64,000 bases of DNA from Whitmania pigra (taxonomy: Eukaryota; Annelida; Clitellata; Hirudinida; Haemopidae). Under the pieces are notes generated by a model. The model had not been told where the DNA came from. It saw only the letters and a list, made by a program, of their open reading frames with translations, and did not search any database. Location of the stretch: the NCBI GenBank assembly GCA_021613335.1, contig JAJTWR010000458.1, forward strand, positions 1,633,001 through 1,697,000, given 5' to 3'. Positions 34,629 through 46,370 of this stretch are shown here, piece by piece. Position numbers and translations under genes: made by a program. The stretch's first letter is position 1, and each line of letters starts with the position of its first letter.

Positions 34629-36562
34629 ATGAATGCCAGAATGCACGTTTTTGAATTTGTTAGTCAGTCACAATATTTGGTTGTGTAACTTTAACTTTCT
34701 AATAAACATTAGTAACTTCAGAAGAGCTTTTTTTGAATTTGAATGTTTTTTCCAGATTGTGGATGAGAGACAAATATCAGAAACTATTTTAAGTGAGTAG
34801 TGAATAAGTGCCGCCTAAAATCTTTTGTAGTTATTTGAGCATTAATCTCTGGATTCCTCCTCAATAAATATTTTTGTGTTGTTTTCAGGCGTTTTCCATA
34901 GCGTCCTTTTTCACAGAACCTTGGGAAAAGTAAGTTTGTTTATTAATTGAACAATCATCTGGTTTGATATTAAATTTCTATAATTTTCTTATGATCATTG
35001 TATCAGCATAATAAATCCAAATAAATTTTTGACAGTTCCACTACAAGCAGGAAGGAAGTTATTCAATAGGCACTCTTGGAATTGTTGATGTTGATTGTAA
35101 CCATATCGATTTTACTTATGTGAGGAATTTTGGATGTTTCCAATATTTTCCTAAATAGATTGATTAAATGTTGTTTGATGTTAGTGCAAAATATGTATAC
35201 ATTTTAATTGCATAGAAACAATGCATGAAAATTAATAATCTGTTTACAATTTTTAAGATTGTTATACTTTTTGTGATATTTATTAACCATATTGCTCGTT
35301 CAATTTGATTGGCAGGTTCGTGTCAGTTCGGATGAGCTGGACAAAGCAGTTCAGAAAGAGGTGAATTCATTCAGGGACGAATTGAAACTGATTGGATGCA
35401 ACACTGGAGCCATCACCCTTGAGTTCTTTCAGAGGAAAAAGTCACATTTGTTTAGGAAGGATGAGATCACTTGGGAGGCATGGACCATCAAATTGGTTAT
35501 TGTGCATGCTTCTAATGAGGGTTAGACATTCTTTGAATAATAATAATAATAATATGTATATATTATAGTAATAATATTACACAATAATAATGTATATAAT
35601 AAATAAATAAAATAATTATAATAATAGGAGTTATTAATAATAACGATAATTTATTTATATGGTATATAAACTTGATACTTATGTATCAAGGAGAGTCTTT
35701 AAAATGTTTATGTTTTTCAAAATAATGGTAAGTTGTTGTAAAATGTTTTAAAGGCAGTTTTTATTAGAATTTTTGTTATTATTGAGGATTCATAACAAAA
35801 TTTAATACCTAGTTGAAATTAAAATGCTTCAGTTTTACTAATTATATTCTTTTCGGTATTAAGACACACATTATTATTGTTGTTCTTATAGTCATAACGA
35901 TTATTGTTATTGTTCTTCTTGTTATTGCCCTTAATTAAGCATAAATTTATTTTAAAAATTTTCAGAGCGATCCCATTACTACGAGGCAGTTGGAGAAGTG
36001 TTGAGAGAGAAGATGCTGTACGTAACAGAAGTCATGGCCAGGCATGAATTCGTACCAAAGATTCCCATGGAGCAGGAACTTGATCATGTTTTTGACACTT
36101 CCTTTCCCACTGTCCAACCTTTCTTGTTTAAGGTTTGAATTGCAGTTGTTTCTAAATGTAGTATTTAGTTTTGTATGTATCTGAAATGATGTTGTATTGC
36201 TCCATTGCTTCAGTTTGTTGTGCCACAATATTGAAATATATAGCACACCAAATATTTATAAACTGCGAAGAAATGTTATTACATTAAACTTAGTTGTGAA
36301 TGTAATTTCAATTTGCCAAACAAATGTGACTGAGTTTTGTGTTATGAGTTTTACTTTGATTTTTCTTATTTCAATTGAGTTAAGCATTGCAATGCTTTGT
36401 TTTAAAGTTAATCGACTAAATAAATCACAGTAAATAACATTTGAACATGTTTTATTTCAGATTTCTTCCCAGACAAATACTTCGCCCACCACCACCACAT
36501 CACCTGCTAGTTCTGTTGGGACCACCGTCAAAAAGCTTATCAAGGGTGCCCTTGCTATTTGA
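34629..36562 (+). CDS. ATG101: autophagy-related protein 101
   Basis: Seven exons (plus): 34629-34658, 34756-34792, 34889-34929, 35036-35119, 35316-35520, 35966-36132, 36461-36562; 666 bp, 221 residues (human 218). ATG101 is a HORMA-fold subunit of the ULK1/ATG1-ATG13-FIP200 complex that starts autophagosome formation. It aligns end to end with the human protein: [10 protein letters not shown], the block [60 protein letters not shown] (containing the WF-finger region), [20 protein letters not shown] and the tail [13 protein letters not shown]. The first exon is only 30 bp and the next two are 37 and 41 bp, so automatic gene finders may miss them. The donor of exon 1 is GTTAGT. The gene is 628 bp upstream of CFAP263 in the same orientation. 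Confidence 0.96.
35536..35650. repeat. AAT-type microsatellite in an ATG101 intron
   Basis: Interrupted AATAATAAT and related AT-rich words within the intron 35521-35965. Simple sequence of the kind common throughout this window. Confidence 0.7.
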
Positions 36563-37190
36563 TGTTCTAAAAATAACTAGCAAAGATGTTTATTTTTGAC
36601 GAGTTTCCTGATATTGTGATTAGTTCTCTGCTGTATCGTCATTTTGTTTGTGTTTCTACAAATCAAAGGAGTCATCCAACAATTAGTAAAAAGATGATTT
36701 ACTAGGATTGGTTACATTTCATCAAGATTTGTGTAACTTTATTCCTGAGAATTGGGTTGTAACTACTGAAATATTAAAGTTAAGTGTTTTCTTTCGCTGC
36801 TAGCGAGTTTTGTTTGCTTTGATGTCATTGTGCTTAGACCTCAAAATTTATTGTAAGATTTGTTTAGTTTTGTGATGCTGCAACATTTAAAAATGGATAT
36901 TTCTAGAACATTTTATGATTGGTCTCACCGCAATTTGTTTGTGGATGTTTGTATCTAAGATGTGGTTAGTATCTTTGCGCGTGCTATAGACATTTTTCTA
37001 GTCTGGAGTCTTGCTGGTCTTTTGTGTAAAGTGCTTTAGCTTCCCTGAGACCTATTCCCAGGTTCGTTGGAAGAAGGATTTTACGTTAAAAAATGACTTA
37101 CAAAATGTGGATATTAAATTATTTGATTCTTTGGATGGCGTGATTCACTTTTACTACTTTTCTTGTTGCTATGGGAACAGGAGTGCTTCG

Positions 37191-39790
37191 ATGGCAGACC
37201 TAGATGCTTCAAGCGTCGAATTTTCGTTAAATTCCGATGAAACTTTATCGGGTTTGAGTGTCAAACAAATTGCATCGAAAATTCGCGACACTGAGTGAGT
37301 TGTTGCTAAACCTCTTTCTTCGCTTTAATGTTTTTCTAAGTTTAATCTGCGTTAAAGGTTGGCGATTCGAAATCTTCGTCTTGAGATCGAACTATATGGA
37401 GACCATTTGAAAAAACTTGAAGGCCAGCAACAACTTGAGCAACCCTTAAAACACTTCCAACAAACCCCCAAGGATGGCCTGCAATGCGACTCTCAGTCAA
37501 ATGCTTTCGTTGGAGGAAGTATTACCTCGAGCAATGTTGTTGCCCGTCCTTCTTTACCCATTGAATTTTCAAAGATGTCCCGGAGGATGTCAAAATCTCG
37601 TTCCAGTGCATCAGATCGATTGGTGAAACTTTCTTTAAACCAGAAGCTTTCTATTCTACAGAAAGAACTTGATGATCTAACTAGGGAGAAGAAATGCGTT
37701 CGTATCAAAAGCACTCAGCTACTGGATGGATTAGATGTTTGTATAATTTTAGTCAATTGAATTTCATAACAGTAAGAGTGTCTTATTAATTTCAAACCAT
37801 CGAAACCACAACTAAAGTAATAAACTAAAAATGTGCTAATAACACCTGTTGTTAGGCTGTTCTTGAAGAAGCTTCCATAAGTTTGGAGGATTTGGAAAAG
37901 GAGGAGCATGAATTCAGATGTGAGATTGCTCCAATTTCAAATCAGGACTCAGATGATATTCTCAACTCTCAACACTCTGTCAAGAAACTCATGAGATTTT
38001 TAGTGGAAAAGCTGAAGGCAAAGGTTTTAAATTTAGGATAGAATAATACTTATATGTATGAGACAGAAATGTCTATCTTTTTTTATCAGAGTACCATGTC
38101 TGCTAATTTGAGGGTTGAAAGTCAGTCATTGAAGGCACGACTTCTAAAACTAAAAGTGGAAGCAAAACAAGTCTGTTTTATTTCCATTTGTTGATATTTT
38201 TTAACTGATGTTGCTTGGATAAGTGAATTTAAGGTTTTGATAAATATTCACAATGTATTTAATAATTATTTTTGTGATTCGAAGGGACAAGAATTGGGAG
38301 ACTCTCTATCAGCCATTGATTTTGAGCAAATGGAAATTCAGAACCTCAAATTTTTGAGAATCATGGAAGACAAAAACGCAGAAGTATCGAGACTAAAAAG
38401 GGAGTCAAGTTTGGCCATCCAGGTTGTTATTAATGTTATCCATTTTTTAATTTTAAGTTTAATTTACATTTACTACAAATCAAGGATAAATGTAATAACT
38501 TATTCATTTAATTAGTTTATAATAAATTTAAAATAATTAAATTATAATAAATTAATAAATCTAGTTATTATATTAACTGCTATTCAGAATCTCAACACCA
38601 CCAAAAAGAAATTAGCATCAGTTTTCAATGAACTTCTGCAAGTGAAAGGTGATCTAGAATCTAGAGGTCGTTTGATGGAAAAAATAGAAAGAGAAATTAC
38701 GCAAGTTGCTAAGGTGACAAATCAGTTATTAGAAAGTGATAGGAAATGGAATTTTAAATTCATGCAGTTTCAAATTTATACAGTTCCTCAAGAGTATGAA
38801 CCTTGAGATTAATTGAAAATATTAATAACAGCAAACAGTTTTCATAAAAATTATTTAAAACCAGCCGATGTCAATTGGCCGACCACCGTCGATTTAATTC
38901 GACAAAATGTTTAAAAATAAAAAATCGCAGGATAAAGAAAGAATGGAGAAGGAGAATCTTCGACTGAGAAAACTGAAAGAGGATTACAAAGTTCCAAGTG
39001 TGTTGAGTTACATGGAGGAGAAGAAGGATGTCGTAGAACTGAGGAAATTGCTGAGAATTTGGAGGAGGAAGGTGGAGGTTGCTCAGGTTACCAGTGATTT
39101 TGTTAAATTTTATGGAAATATGTCATGTTAGGTGATGCTTATTGCAATTGATTGTCATTATTGACCTACTGTTTTATTGACATGAGAAATCTTAAATCAT
39201 TCCTCTGTGTTTTTTTATTGACAATTATTACATTTCAGATGATGCTGGAAAATCATAAACCTAAATTCAGCAAAGATTGCACCAATAACAGGCAGCAATT
39301 CAAGCATAAACGGCAGAGGTCCCAGTACGAAGTTCTTCCCAGAGTACCACGCCAGTACCTTCAAAATGTTGTCGAAGGGAAGAGTAAACGATTCCTAAGA
39401 AAATGCATTAGCTTGGATAAACTTTCCCAGGGTAATTCACCATCAAGAAGAATTCCTGATGATGATCAGAACCAAGAAGGAATTACTTCCGTTCATGTTT
39501 CGATGAAGGACGAAGATAGTGATTTGTTTGGGTTTGTGAGAGAGAAATGCAATGACAGTAATGACCATGAGAATGTCAGAGATTATGATGCAACGGCTAA
39601 TGCTGACGACGATGACGAAGCAATTACAAATGGGACATTGGATGGATGCAATAGTGATGACATGACCATTAACTTAAGCGAAGATGACGATGTTGATAAT
39701 GATAATGATGATGATTACTTAAACCCTTTGTCCGCTGAAGTTAAGGAAACGAAACAAAACGGAGATTTTGCTCAAGAATCGCTATCATGA
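37191..39790 (+). CDS. CFAP263: cilia- and flagella-associated protein 263 (CCDC113-like)
   Basis: Eight exons (plus): 37191-37294, 37358-37736, 37856-38023, 38090-38170, 38285-38422, 38588-38713, 38931-39086, 39239-39790; 1,704 bp, 567 residues. CCDC113/CFAP263 forms a complex with CCDC96/CFAP184 on axonemal doublets near radial spoke 3 and the nexin-dynein regulatory complex. Nearly the whole protein from residue 20 is coiled coil. The CCDC96/113 domain is recognisable in SAIDFEQMEIQNLKFLRIME, in LNTTKKKLASV and in VPSVLSYMEEKKDVVELRKL followed by WRRKVEVAQ. CCDC96 is the alternative, since the domain is shared; the DFEQMEIQN block favours CCDC113. The C-terminal exon adds about 180 residues not typical of the family, ending in a very acidic tract (DADDDDEA; SEDDDVDNDNDDDY). 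Confidence 0.82.
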
Positions 39791-40990
39791 ATTCGCGTCG
39801 TTAAGTGCTTTACTAATTATAATAATTAAAGAGGTCTTCCTTCTTTTGTTTATCTGGGTTCTTCACGAGTGCAACGACGGGCGTGCTGAACATTCGCAGT
39901 TCACAGATGTTCTACCGACCGGTAAAAAAAAGAGAGAGTGGGAAAGGAATTTTTGGATGGAAGCCCCTTGCTGATTGTATCGGCGTGTGCGGCATCTCCG
40001 ACATTAGGCTGTCGCTGAGGGTGGGTATTTTTTGCCTAATGGCGTCATCAACTTAAGTTGCAACGACGTCAACGAAAATTGCATTTTTTTCCAATTGTAT
40101 TTAGAAGCACCGATATTAAATAAAAAGCTTTAAAGCAAGGGTCAATACAATAACTGTTTTTGCTTGAAAATGCAATTGAATAATGAGATTTCGAGTTCAA
40201 TTTGTTCTGGTCTTTTTGGTTAAAACTCGTTATTTCCTTATCGTCTACAACATCATTTCTCTTGTTTTATCATCATTTTCTGTGTGAGAGTTCGAGATAA
40301 TGTGCGAGATAATTTGACTCGTTTCAACATAGAAAAAGTTTGTAATTAACAACCAGGGAAAATAATTAGCGAGGAAATTAATTACAACTGTCAACCGACT
40401 GAACTTTCGGTAACAAAAAGAGTGGCTTCTCTGGCGAAGGTATGGGGTGGGTACAAGAAAAAAGTATTGACGTTTTTTCTTTAATCTAGTCGACAAGGGC
40501 GATATTTCGGTTCCTCGTCCGTTGCTCCTTATTTCGGAAATATTCAAGACTTGTTTAGCGAAGTTCGTGGATAAGACTCCACCCACAGCCACAACGTACC
40601 GTGACAGAACGTATCCAAACACTAATTTGAATCAGGTCAACATTTTTTTCAAAACGAAGTAATGCTTCAGAAAGCTACTCGTAAATTTATCGACATTTTA
40701 TAAAAAAGGAGTGGTTTGAAAAGTTGCACGACCGTTTGAATAAGTTCGTGACACATTATCGAATTGCACTTCGTGTCTGTCAAATTAAAAATATTAGCAT
40801 TATAATAGATACATGGAATGTTCAACTTATTCCTACAATATCACTACAAAAAATATTCAGCAACTAAATTGACATAATTCACGCGACAATGCTCCGGTTC
40901 TTTCTTGCTTATTCCAAATCCAGACTATGATAGCAAAGTTGCTTGTGTAGAATTTTGAGGTCGCCTAATATCAGCTGGAATAACCTGGAT
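39791..40990. other. intergenic, no supported gene
   Basis: About 1.2 kb. The minus-strand frame 40245-40622 is open for 125 codons but has no domain, start context or splice partner that would make it convincing. Confidence 0.4.
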
Positions 40991-40998
40991 CACAAATC

Positions 40999-41575
40999 TC
41001 ACATTACTTTCGGCTCTTTTTCTGCCTTTTGATAGGGCATTTTTTCGCAAAAGTCCTCTCCGCAAATAAAGCAAGCTCCTCTGCTTGGAGTATCAATTCT
41101 GAGAATCTGATGATCTCCCGCCTCTTCACTGGCAAGGAAACATGATTTTAATTCCTCGAAACGATGGCATTCATTGGCCCTTGTCATCGAGACAACAAAC
41201 TTTTTTCCACGACAGTTTCCTCAGCAATATTGAGCGCAATTCGGCATGTTTGGACCCTCAGGGCTAACGCATACATGGCACACTTATAATCTTCTGTAGT
41301 CATCTGGTCGATTTTGGCCACCTCGCACATTCTGTTGATCTTACCGGCGTATGAAAGGAAATCCATGTAACTCGCATCTTAGTCTGAATATGTCCTTTCC
41401 AACTATAGATTCTAAAGTTCGTTTTATTTCATCATACCGCAACTCTGAAATATTTCAAGCTAGTATGTAATCTGCGAACATGGTGTAAGTCTGAAGGTCT
41501 AATTTTGAAATTAGAAACAAAGTCTTTTCTTTATCCGAAAGTAGCAAATCGTCAAACATTGCCAGCATACATCGG
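40999..41575 (-). pseudogene. Gypsy-type LTR retrotransposon gag relic
   Basis: Minus-strand frames, broken by a stop and a frameshift, follow the order of a Gypsy/Ty3 gag protein: LLLSDKEKTLFLISKL and an ADYIL block near 41500-41560, then SYAGKINRMCEVAKIDQMTT and EDYKCAMYALAL at about 41270-41360, then a cysteine pair (ACFICGEDFCEK) near 41050 in the position of the nucleocapsid zinc knuckle. No protease, polymerase or long terminal repeats were seen nearby. It is an old, inactive fragment. Confidence 0.6.
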
Positions 41576-41577
41576 TA

Positions 41578-41710
41578 ACGGCAACAGTCGTTACGTGTCG
41601 TGCTCGAAACCCAGCCTGCGCTGCCGCCAGCGCCCTTGGGAAGGAGCGCTATAAAAATGGTTACAAGAAGCGCCTCTGACGCTATGCAAATGGCGCTTTA
41701 TAAATGAAGT
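41578..41710 (+). repeat. interspersed repeat, copy 3 (CAACAGTCGTTACGTG family)
   Basis: Shares CAACAGTCGTTACGTG, CGNAACCCAG, GCGCCCT and CTATA-AAATGG words in order with the copy at 62.4 kb. The middle is more diverged, with GGCGCTTTATAAATGA at its end. It directly abuts the Gypsy gag relic. Confidence 0.65.
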
Positions 41711-43219
41711 TACAATACAAGGTCCTCTTGAAAAGAAAAATCCATTCAAACTCTTTACTTTTGGGATCGTATGCAAATACTGGAATTTGCCTCTGAACAC
41801 ACAATAAAAGCAACGAATAAAACATTTCTCTCTTCCTAAGAAGTTCTTCATTGCGCTGAAGTTTCACAAAGCTTTGCTTTTCATTTTGAGCGATCGTTTC
41901 CTGTCGAAAGGCAGAGTGATTAGAAATGTTTGTGTCTTCGCCATTTTAAAGTATAGATCCAAGTGATCGTGATAAAAATGCCGAATTAAAATATAACTAT
42001 TTGTAAATGTTTCGTTTTTGTTTTAAAGATAGATCATAGCACGCTCCCCTCAATCTTTGTCCCCACTTCAGCCCGAGTAAACACAAGACTAAAAATCAAT
42101 TTAGATCAGCGCACAATTTTTTTAAATTATGTTATTTTTGAATTAAATCTAAAATGCTACATAATTTAACAGTAGTAATATTTTAATTAAAATTTATTTC
42201 AAAGCCAGATGATTAGGACTCAGCTATTTCTTAACTAGATGATCAGGTGATTGAAATATTAATATAAAATTGAATGAGTTAACAAACAAATTAATAACAA
42301 TAAATAAATTACAGTCTCCAATCAGCGGTGGATACATTCATTTCTAGGACTTCATTCATTATTCACATACCATATTGTGAGTTGTTATTATCACGATTGT
42401 TAGGTTGTTGCTGCTGTTTTCTTCACAAATTGAAAGAGAAATGTCTCAGACACATCCATTTTACGTACTTTCTTCTGCCGGTCCTAACTTTCCGGGTAGC
42501 ATCAACAAAAAGTTTCCATAATTATCATTACTCTCTTGTTCCAGGATTCTCCTCAATTACGTTCTTCCGTTAGTTTCCCATTTTCAGTCGTGGTTTCAAA
42601 TGATTTGTTTACCGGGAAGGTATTTATCGTTTCGCTTTCATGGCCTCCATGATATATGTTGAGGATTTAATCGTCTTTCTGTAACCCAGGAGGTCGACGA
42701 ACTTCTAACTTCTACAATTTTTGAAATAAGAATATTGTCATTACTTCGGTATACCTACAGATTACTATTAAAGAAACTTTCTTACTAACTGCAAAAATCT
42801 ATCAGCCGGCAAGGTTCTAAGAAAAGACAAGAAAAAATGCACACTCTCAAGTCATGTATTTTTACTGACCTTCGTTGAAACTTTCCTGTCATAAACTGTA
42901 TTTTAAAGAGCTTCTCATTTTCTGCTGATTTGCGTCATCACCATTACCATCGTCATCATCACCACCACCATCACCGTCATCATCATAGACATCACCATCA
43001 TTATCATAATCATTACCACCATCATATCCATGTTCGGCTCATTTTTCTCCATTTTGTCTTGTTATAATTCTAATAATAGAAATTAGAAGCAAACTTTGAA
43101 GTTAGTTCAGTTAGATATAAATTCATATTCATCTTTCATATCTTCTCACAAGTAGAATTGTCTACATGCCCTCAATTTTATTAGAAACGGCGTGCTTTGA
43201 AAATGAAGACCAACACAAA
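41711..43219. other. intergenic; short CAT-rich stretch at 42940-43030
   Basis: No gene seen. An impure CAT/ACC trinucleotide tract lies at about 42940-43030 (CATCACCATTACCATCGTCA-type words). It precedes the much longer arrays that follow. Confidence 0.45.
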
Positions 43220-43249
43220 TAATTGATAATTTCTTCCTCTAATCATCAC

Positions 43250-43446
<197 letters not shown>

Positions 43447-43697
43447 ACAATATCATCATCGAAAAGTATTCTTAAAGTTAAAAAGCTGGCATGTTTGGGA
43501 TCCAATAAATCAGTAAAGACACCTTTTTGTTTCCCCATCGGTGATCGATTCGTTCTTTCACGGAGTTGTGGATGCCGGTGACTACCACGGTTATTCGCTC
43601 TCCTGTGGATTGTTGCACGATACGACACGATCCATTTGTTGTTGATGATATTTTTGTGGTTTGTTTTTGTCAATGAATCGGTCATTCGAAAACAACG

Positions 43698-43698
43698 A

Positions 43699-43755
<57 letters not shown>

Positions 43756-43787
43756 TCATCATCATCATCATCATCATCATCAACAAA
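43698..43787 (+). repeat. CAT trinucleotide array
   Basis: About 90 bp of almost pure CAT units with one interruption (CATTCATC) near 43752. Second of two long CAT arrays within 550 bp. Confidence 0.95.
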
Positions 43788-43879
43788 AACAACAATTAGT
43801 AATAATAGTAATAATATTTGTTACCATATATATTGCTACAAATTAATATCATTTATAGAGCCTAATAACAGAGGGCTTT

Positions 43880-44700
43880 GAATTGGCAAGCTGTGGATAT
43901 AACTCATTGAAGTAAAGAAATTAATTTTTAAAATTTAAAAATTACAAAGAAACATAAAATGAGGAAAATAGTGAATTCTCCACCGAGTTCAACAACACAG
44001 CAACTTGTGAACTTTTGATCTTCTTTCGTTTAAATAATAAATTTAAATAATACATTTATTAATACTTAATAATACATTTAAATTTAAATAATACATTTGA
44101 ATTTAAGTTTAAATAATAAATAGGGGAAGTATGCCAACAATCATAACCGAAATAATTGTAGAAAAGTCTTAAATTAATGCATTTAATACATTAAACATCA
44201 ATTATTAAATTTACACTAATAATTATTTTATTTAAAGTAAAGTAATTGTAAAACTAATGTAAACAAAATACAAACATCAATGAATAAAATTTCTTATAAG
44301 AAAACAAATTAAATATTATTTATATTAGTTGTAATTTTTATTTAAAAGTAATTATTTTAAATTTTATATTATTTTACAACAATATGTATTTTAATTAGTC
44401 GCCAGACGCAAAAATCTTAAATGATCACGTAATGCAATTCGTGGAAGAAGATTGTCAGAAGACGCTTGATTGGCATCCAAAATACTTTTAAGAGAATATT
44501 ATGAGAATTAAAATGTAGGTAAACAATAATAATTGGTAAACAAATACATGTATAATAATAAATAATAAAATCATTTCGTTCTTTCTTGATATTAATAAAA
44601 GGAAGGCGGTGACTAACTTTAGTGATAAAACGCAAATAATCATCAATCAGCCTCTGTTGTTTGTGTGCAATGAATTTTTATGTTTCAACAATATTTGTAG
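43880..44700. other. AT-rich intergenic DNA
   Basis: Contains short tandem copies of TTTAAATTTAAATAATACAT near 44025-44125. No gene or transposase sequence is visible, including any continuation of the hAT transposase located to its right. Confidence 0.5.
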
Positions 44701-44709
44701 TCTGTGAAT

Positions 44710-45768
44710 CTACATAATCACAACACGTGTTTTCCCCAATTCCTTTTCACAGTTCTTTTGGAAGCAGTAATTTTTCAGGGGGCTCTTTTTGAACAGCTTG
44801 ACAATTGCCCTGACTTTTGAAATAGTATCACTCACTGTGTCAACAAAATCTGCATTGTAATCATCTGGCAATATTACTTGCCAGGACTCATCATCTTCAC
44901 TATCAGAGCTTTCAACAATATTATACTCATGAGGTACTTCTACTTCATTAGGGTCTTCTTCATTATGACGTTTCTTGTATAAAACATCACAAACTGCGAG
45001 ATGCAGTCCATGTGAATGGCATATTTGGTGGATGATGCCAGAAAGCCTCCCTGCTTTGACCATTACTGAAGCACCATCTGTTACCATGCCGACAATATGA
45101 TCCTGCAGGGTCAATCCAAAATCTTCCAATCGTTTCTTCACAAGATTAAGACAATTCTCTGCTGCCAGTGATCCCTTGATTCTCATCATGCCAGGTAACT
45201 GTTCTGTGGCATCATTCAGGTGCAAATTCAGGCCCAGGTATATTTGGTTTTTAATTGATGTCCACTCATCTAAGGAAATAGAAAATCTGTCTTTGTTGTT
45301 AATTTGCAAGGCCAATTCTTGCTTGAAGTTCATCTTGATTTTGTCTGTGAAAAAAAGAAACATCTTTTTCATGGCCCTCCTTGTTGTTGGAATTTTGAGG
45401 CCTTGAGCAGCCCAACCATTTTGAATATCCTTGCTTTTCTCAAGCTTGTACATTGGCAAGAAATCCACGGCCAACAGTCTTGCAAGGATGACCTCAGCAG
45501 AATCTTTTTTCAGCAAACAAGACTGAATTGTAAGCTGTTTCTGTTTAAATATTGCATCAACTTCCTTAGGTTCAGAGCTTTTTTTCAAACTTATGCCTTC
45601 TTTCCTTTCTAAGTGATAAATTAGAGGCGTAGTTGCTTGCTTTGGATTAAACTTGGCTGAGCAGTATTTGCATTTTACCACTGAATCATCGCCTGACCTG
45701 ACAAGAATATGCTTCCAAACTTCTGACTTCTTGCCGGTAGACTCTTTCCAGTCACTTGAGTTCGACAT
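44710..45768 (-). CDS. hAT transposase with BED zinc finger, C-terminally truncated
   Basis: Single intact frame of 352 residues (minus), starting at the ATG at 45768. The N-terminal BED finger is complete (about 18-60: SEVWKHIL, CKYCSAKF with the CxxC pair, then a late His pair around LIYHLERKE). The RNase H-like core has the first catalytic aspartate in SISLDEWTSIKNQIYLGLNL and the second in VGMVTDGASVMVKAG, followed by CHSHGLHLAVCD. The frame ends soon after, at ELGKTRVVIM. The insertion domain, third acidic residue and dimerisation domain found in full hAT transposases of 600-700 residues are missing. The frame has no internal stop, which suggests recent insertion or a domesticated BED protein, but I see no neighbour exons. 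Confidence 0.88.
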   Translation of the reverse strand: MSNSSDWKESTGKKSEVWKHILVRSGDDSVVKCKYCSAKFNPKQATTPLIYHLERKEGISLKKSSEPKEVDAIFKQKQLTIQSCLLKKDSAEVILARLLAVDFLPMYKLEKSKDIQNGWAAQGLKIPTTRRAMKKMFLFFTDKIKMNFKQELALQINNKDRFSISLDEWTSIKNQIYLGLNLHLNDATEQLPGMMRIKGSLAAENCLNLVKKRLEDFGLTLQDHIVGMVTDGASVMVKAGRLSGIIHQICHSHGLHLAVCDVLYKKRHNEEDPNEVEVPHEYNIVESSDSEDDESWQVILPDDYNADFVDTVSDTISKVRAIVKLFKKSPLKNYCFQKNCEKELGKTRVVIM

Positions 45769-46200
45769 GATGGGTTTAACTTTTCAATAATTTGTAAAAA
45801 CAGACGGTTCTATGGTAACTCGGTAGAAAATAAAATAGCACGTATCGTACGTAAATTGTAACGTAATCCTATATTCGTCTAGCGAAAACGGCTCGTTAGG
45901 ACAAGCACTGCAGAACAACTAACAGCAACTGCGTATATTTGACCGCGCGGAAAATTCAAAATCAAAGCAAAACAACATGTCCAATAGCTGAGATACATTT
46001 AAACAAAAACCGGCTAATCTATATCGTATTGTACTACCAATGCACTACCAATTTTTTGCGCAAAAATTAACAAGAAAAAATTACTTATAATTTTCAAGTC
46101 GTCCAAAAATTACTTAAGTAAATAATAAGTATACAATTTACTTAAGTAAATAATAAGTATACAATTTACTTAAGTACTTACTTACTTGAACCCAACTCTA
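44710..46200 (-). mobile_element. 5' part of a hAT transposon with terminal repeat
   Basis: Right boundary (the 5' end of the element on the minus strand) is marked by CCCAACTCTA at 46191-46200. Its complement TAGAGTTGGGTTCAAGTAAG fits the start of hAT terminal repeats. Subterminal repeats follow: three copies of a unit with ACTTAAGTAAATAATAAGTA between about 46108 and 46175. The adjoining 8 bp ACCACATG is a candidate target duplication, but no matching left end was found, so the element is truncated after the transposase frame. Confidence 0.72.
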
Positions 46201-46279
46201 ACCACATGTAGAAGAGTATTAACTATTAATTAACTATTAATTTTAAATGTTTTAAATCGTTGTAACAAAATGCTTATAT

Positions 46280-46370
46280 ATATATAAATATAACATAAAA
46301 ATTATATATAAAAATAATATATAAATATATATATATATATATGTATGTATATATATATATGTATATAATT
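46280..46370. repeat. AT/TATG dinucleotide microsatellite
   Basis: TATATATA runs with ATGTATGT interruptions just outside the hAT terminal repeat. Confidence 0.85.

Noticed and set aside
40245..40622. 125-codon minus-strand frame
   Set aside because: No domain, no plausible splice structure; isolated in intergenic DNA.
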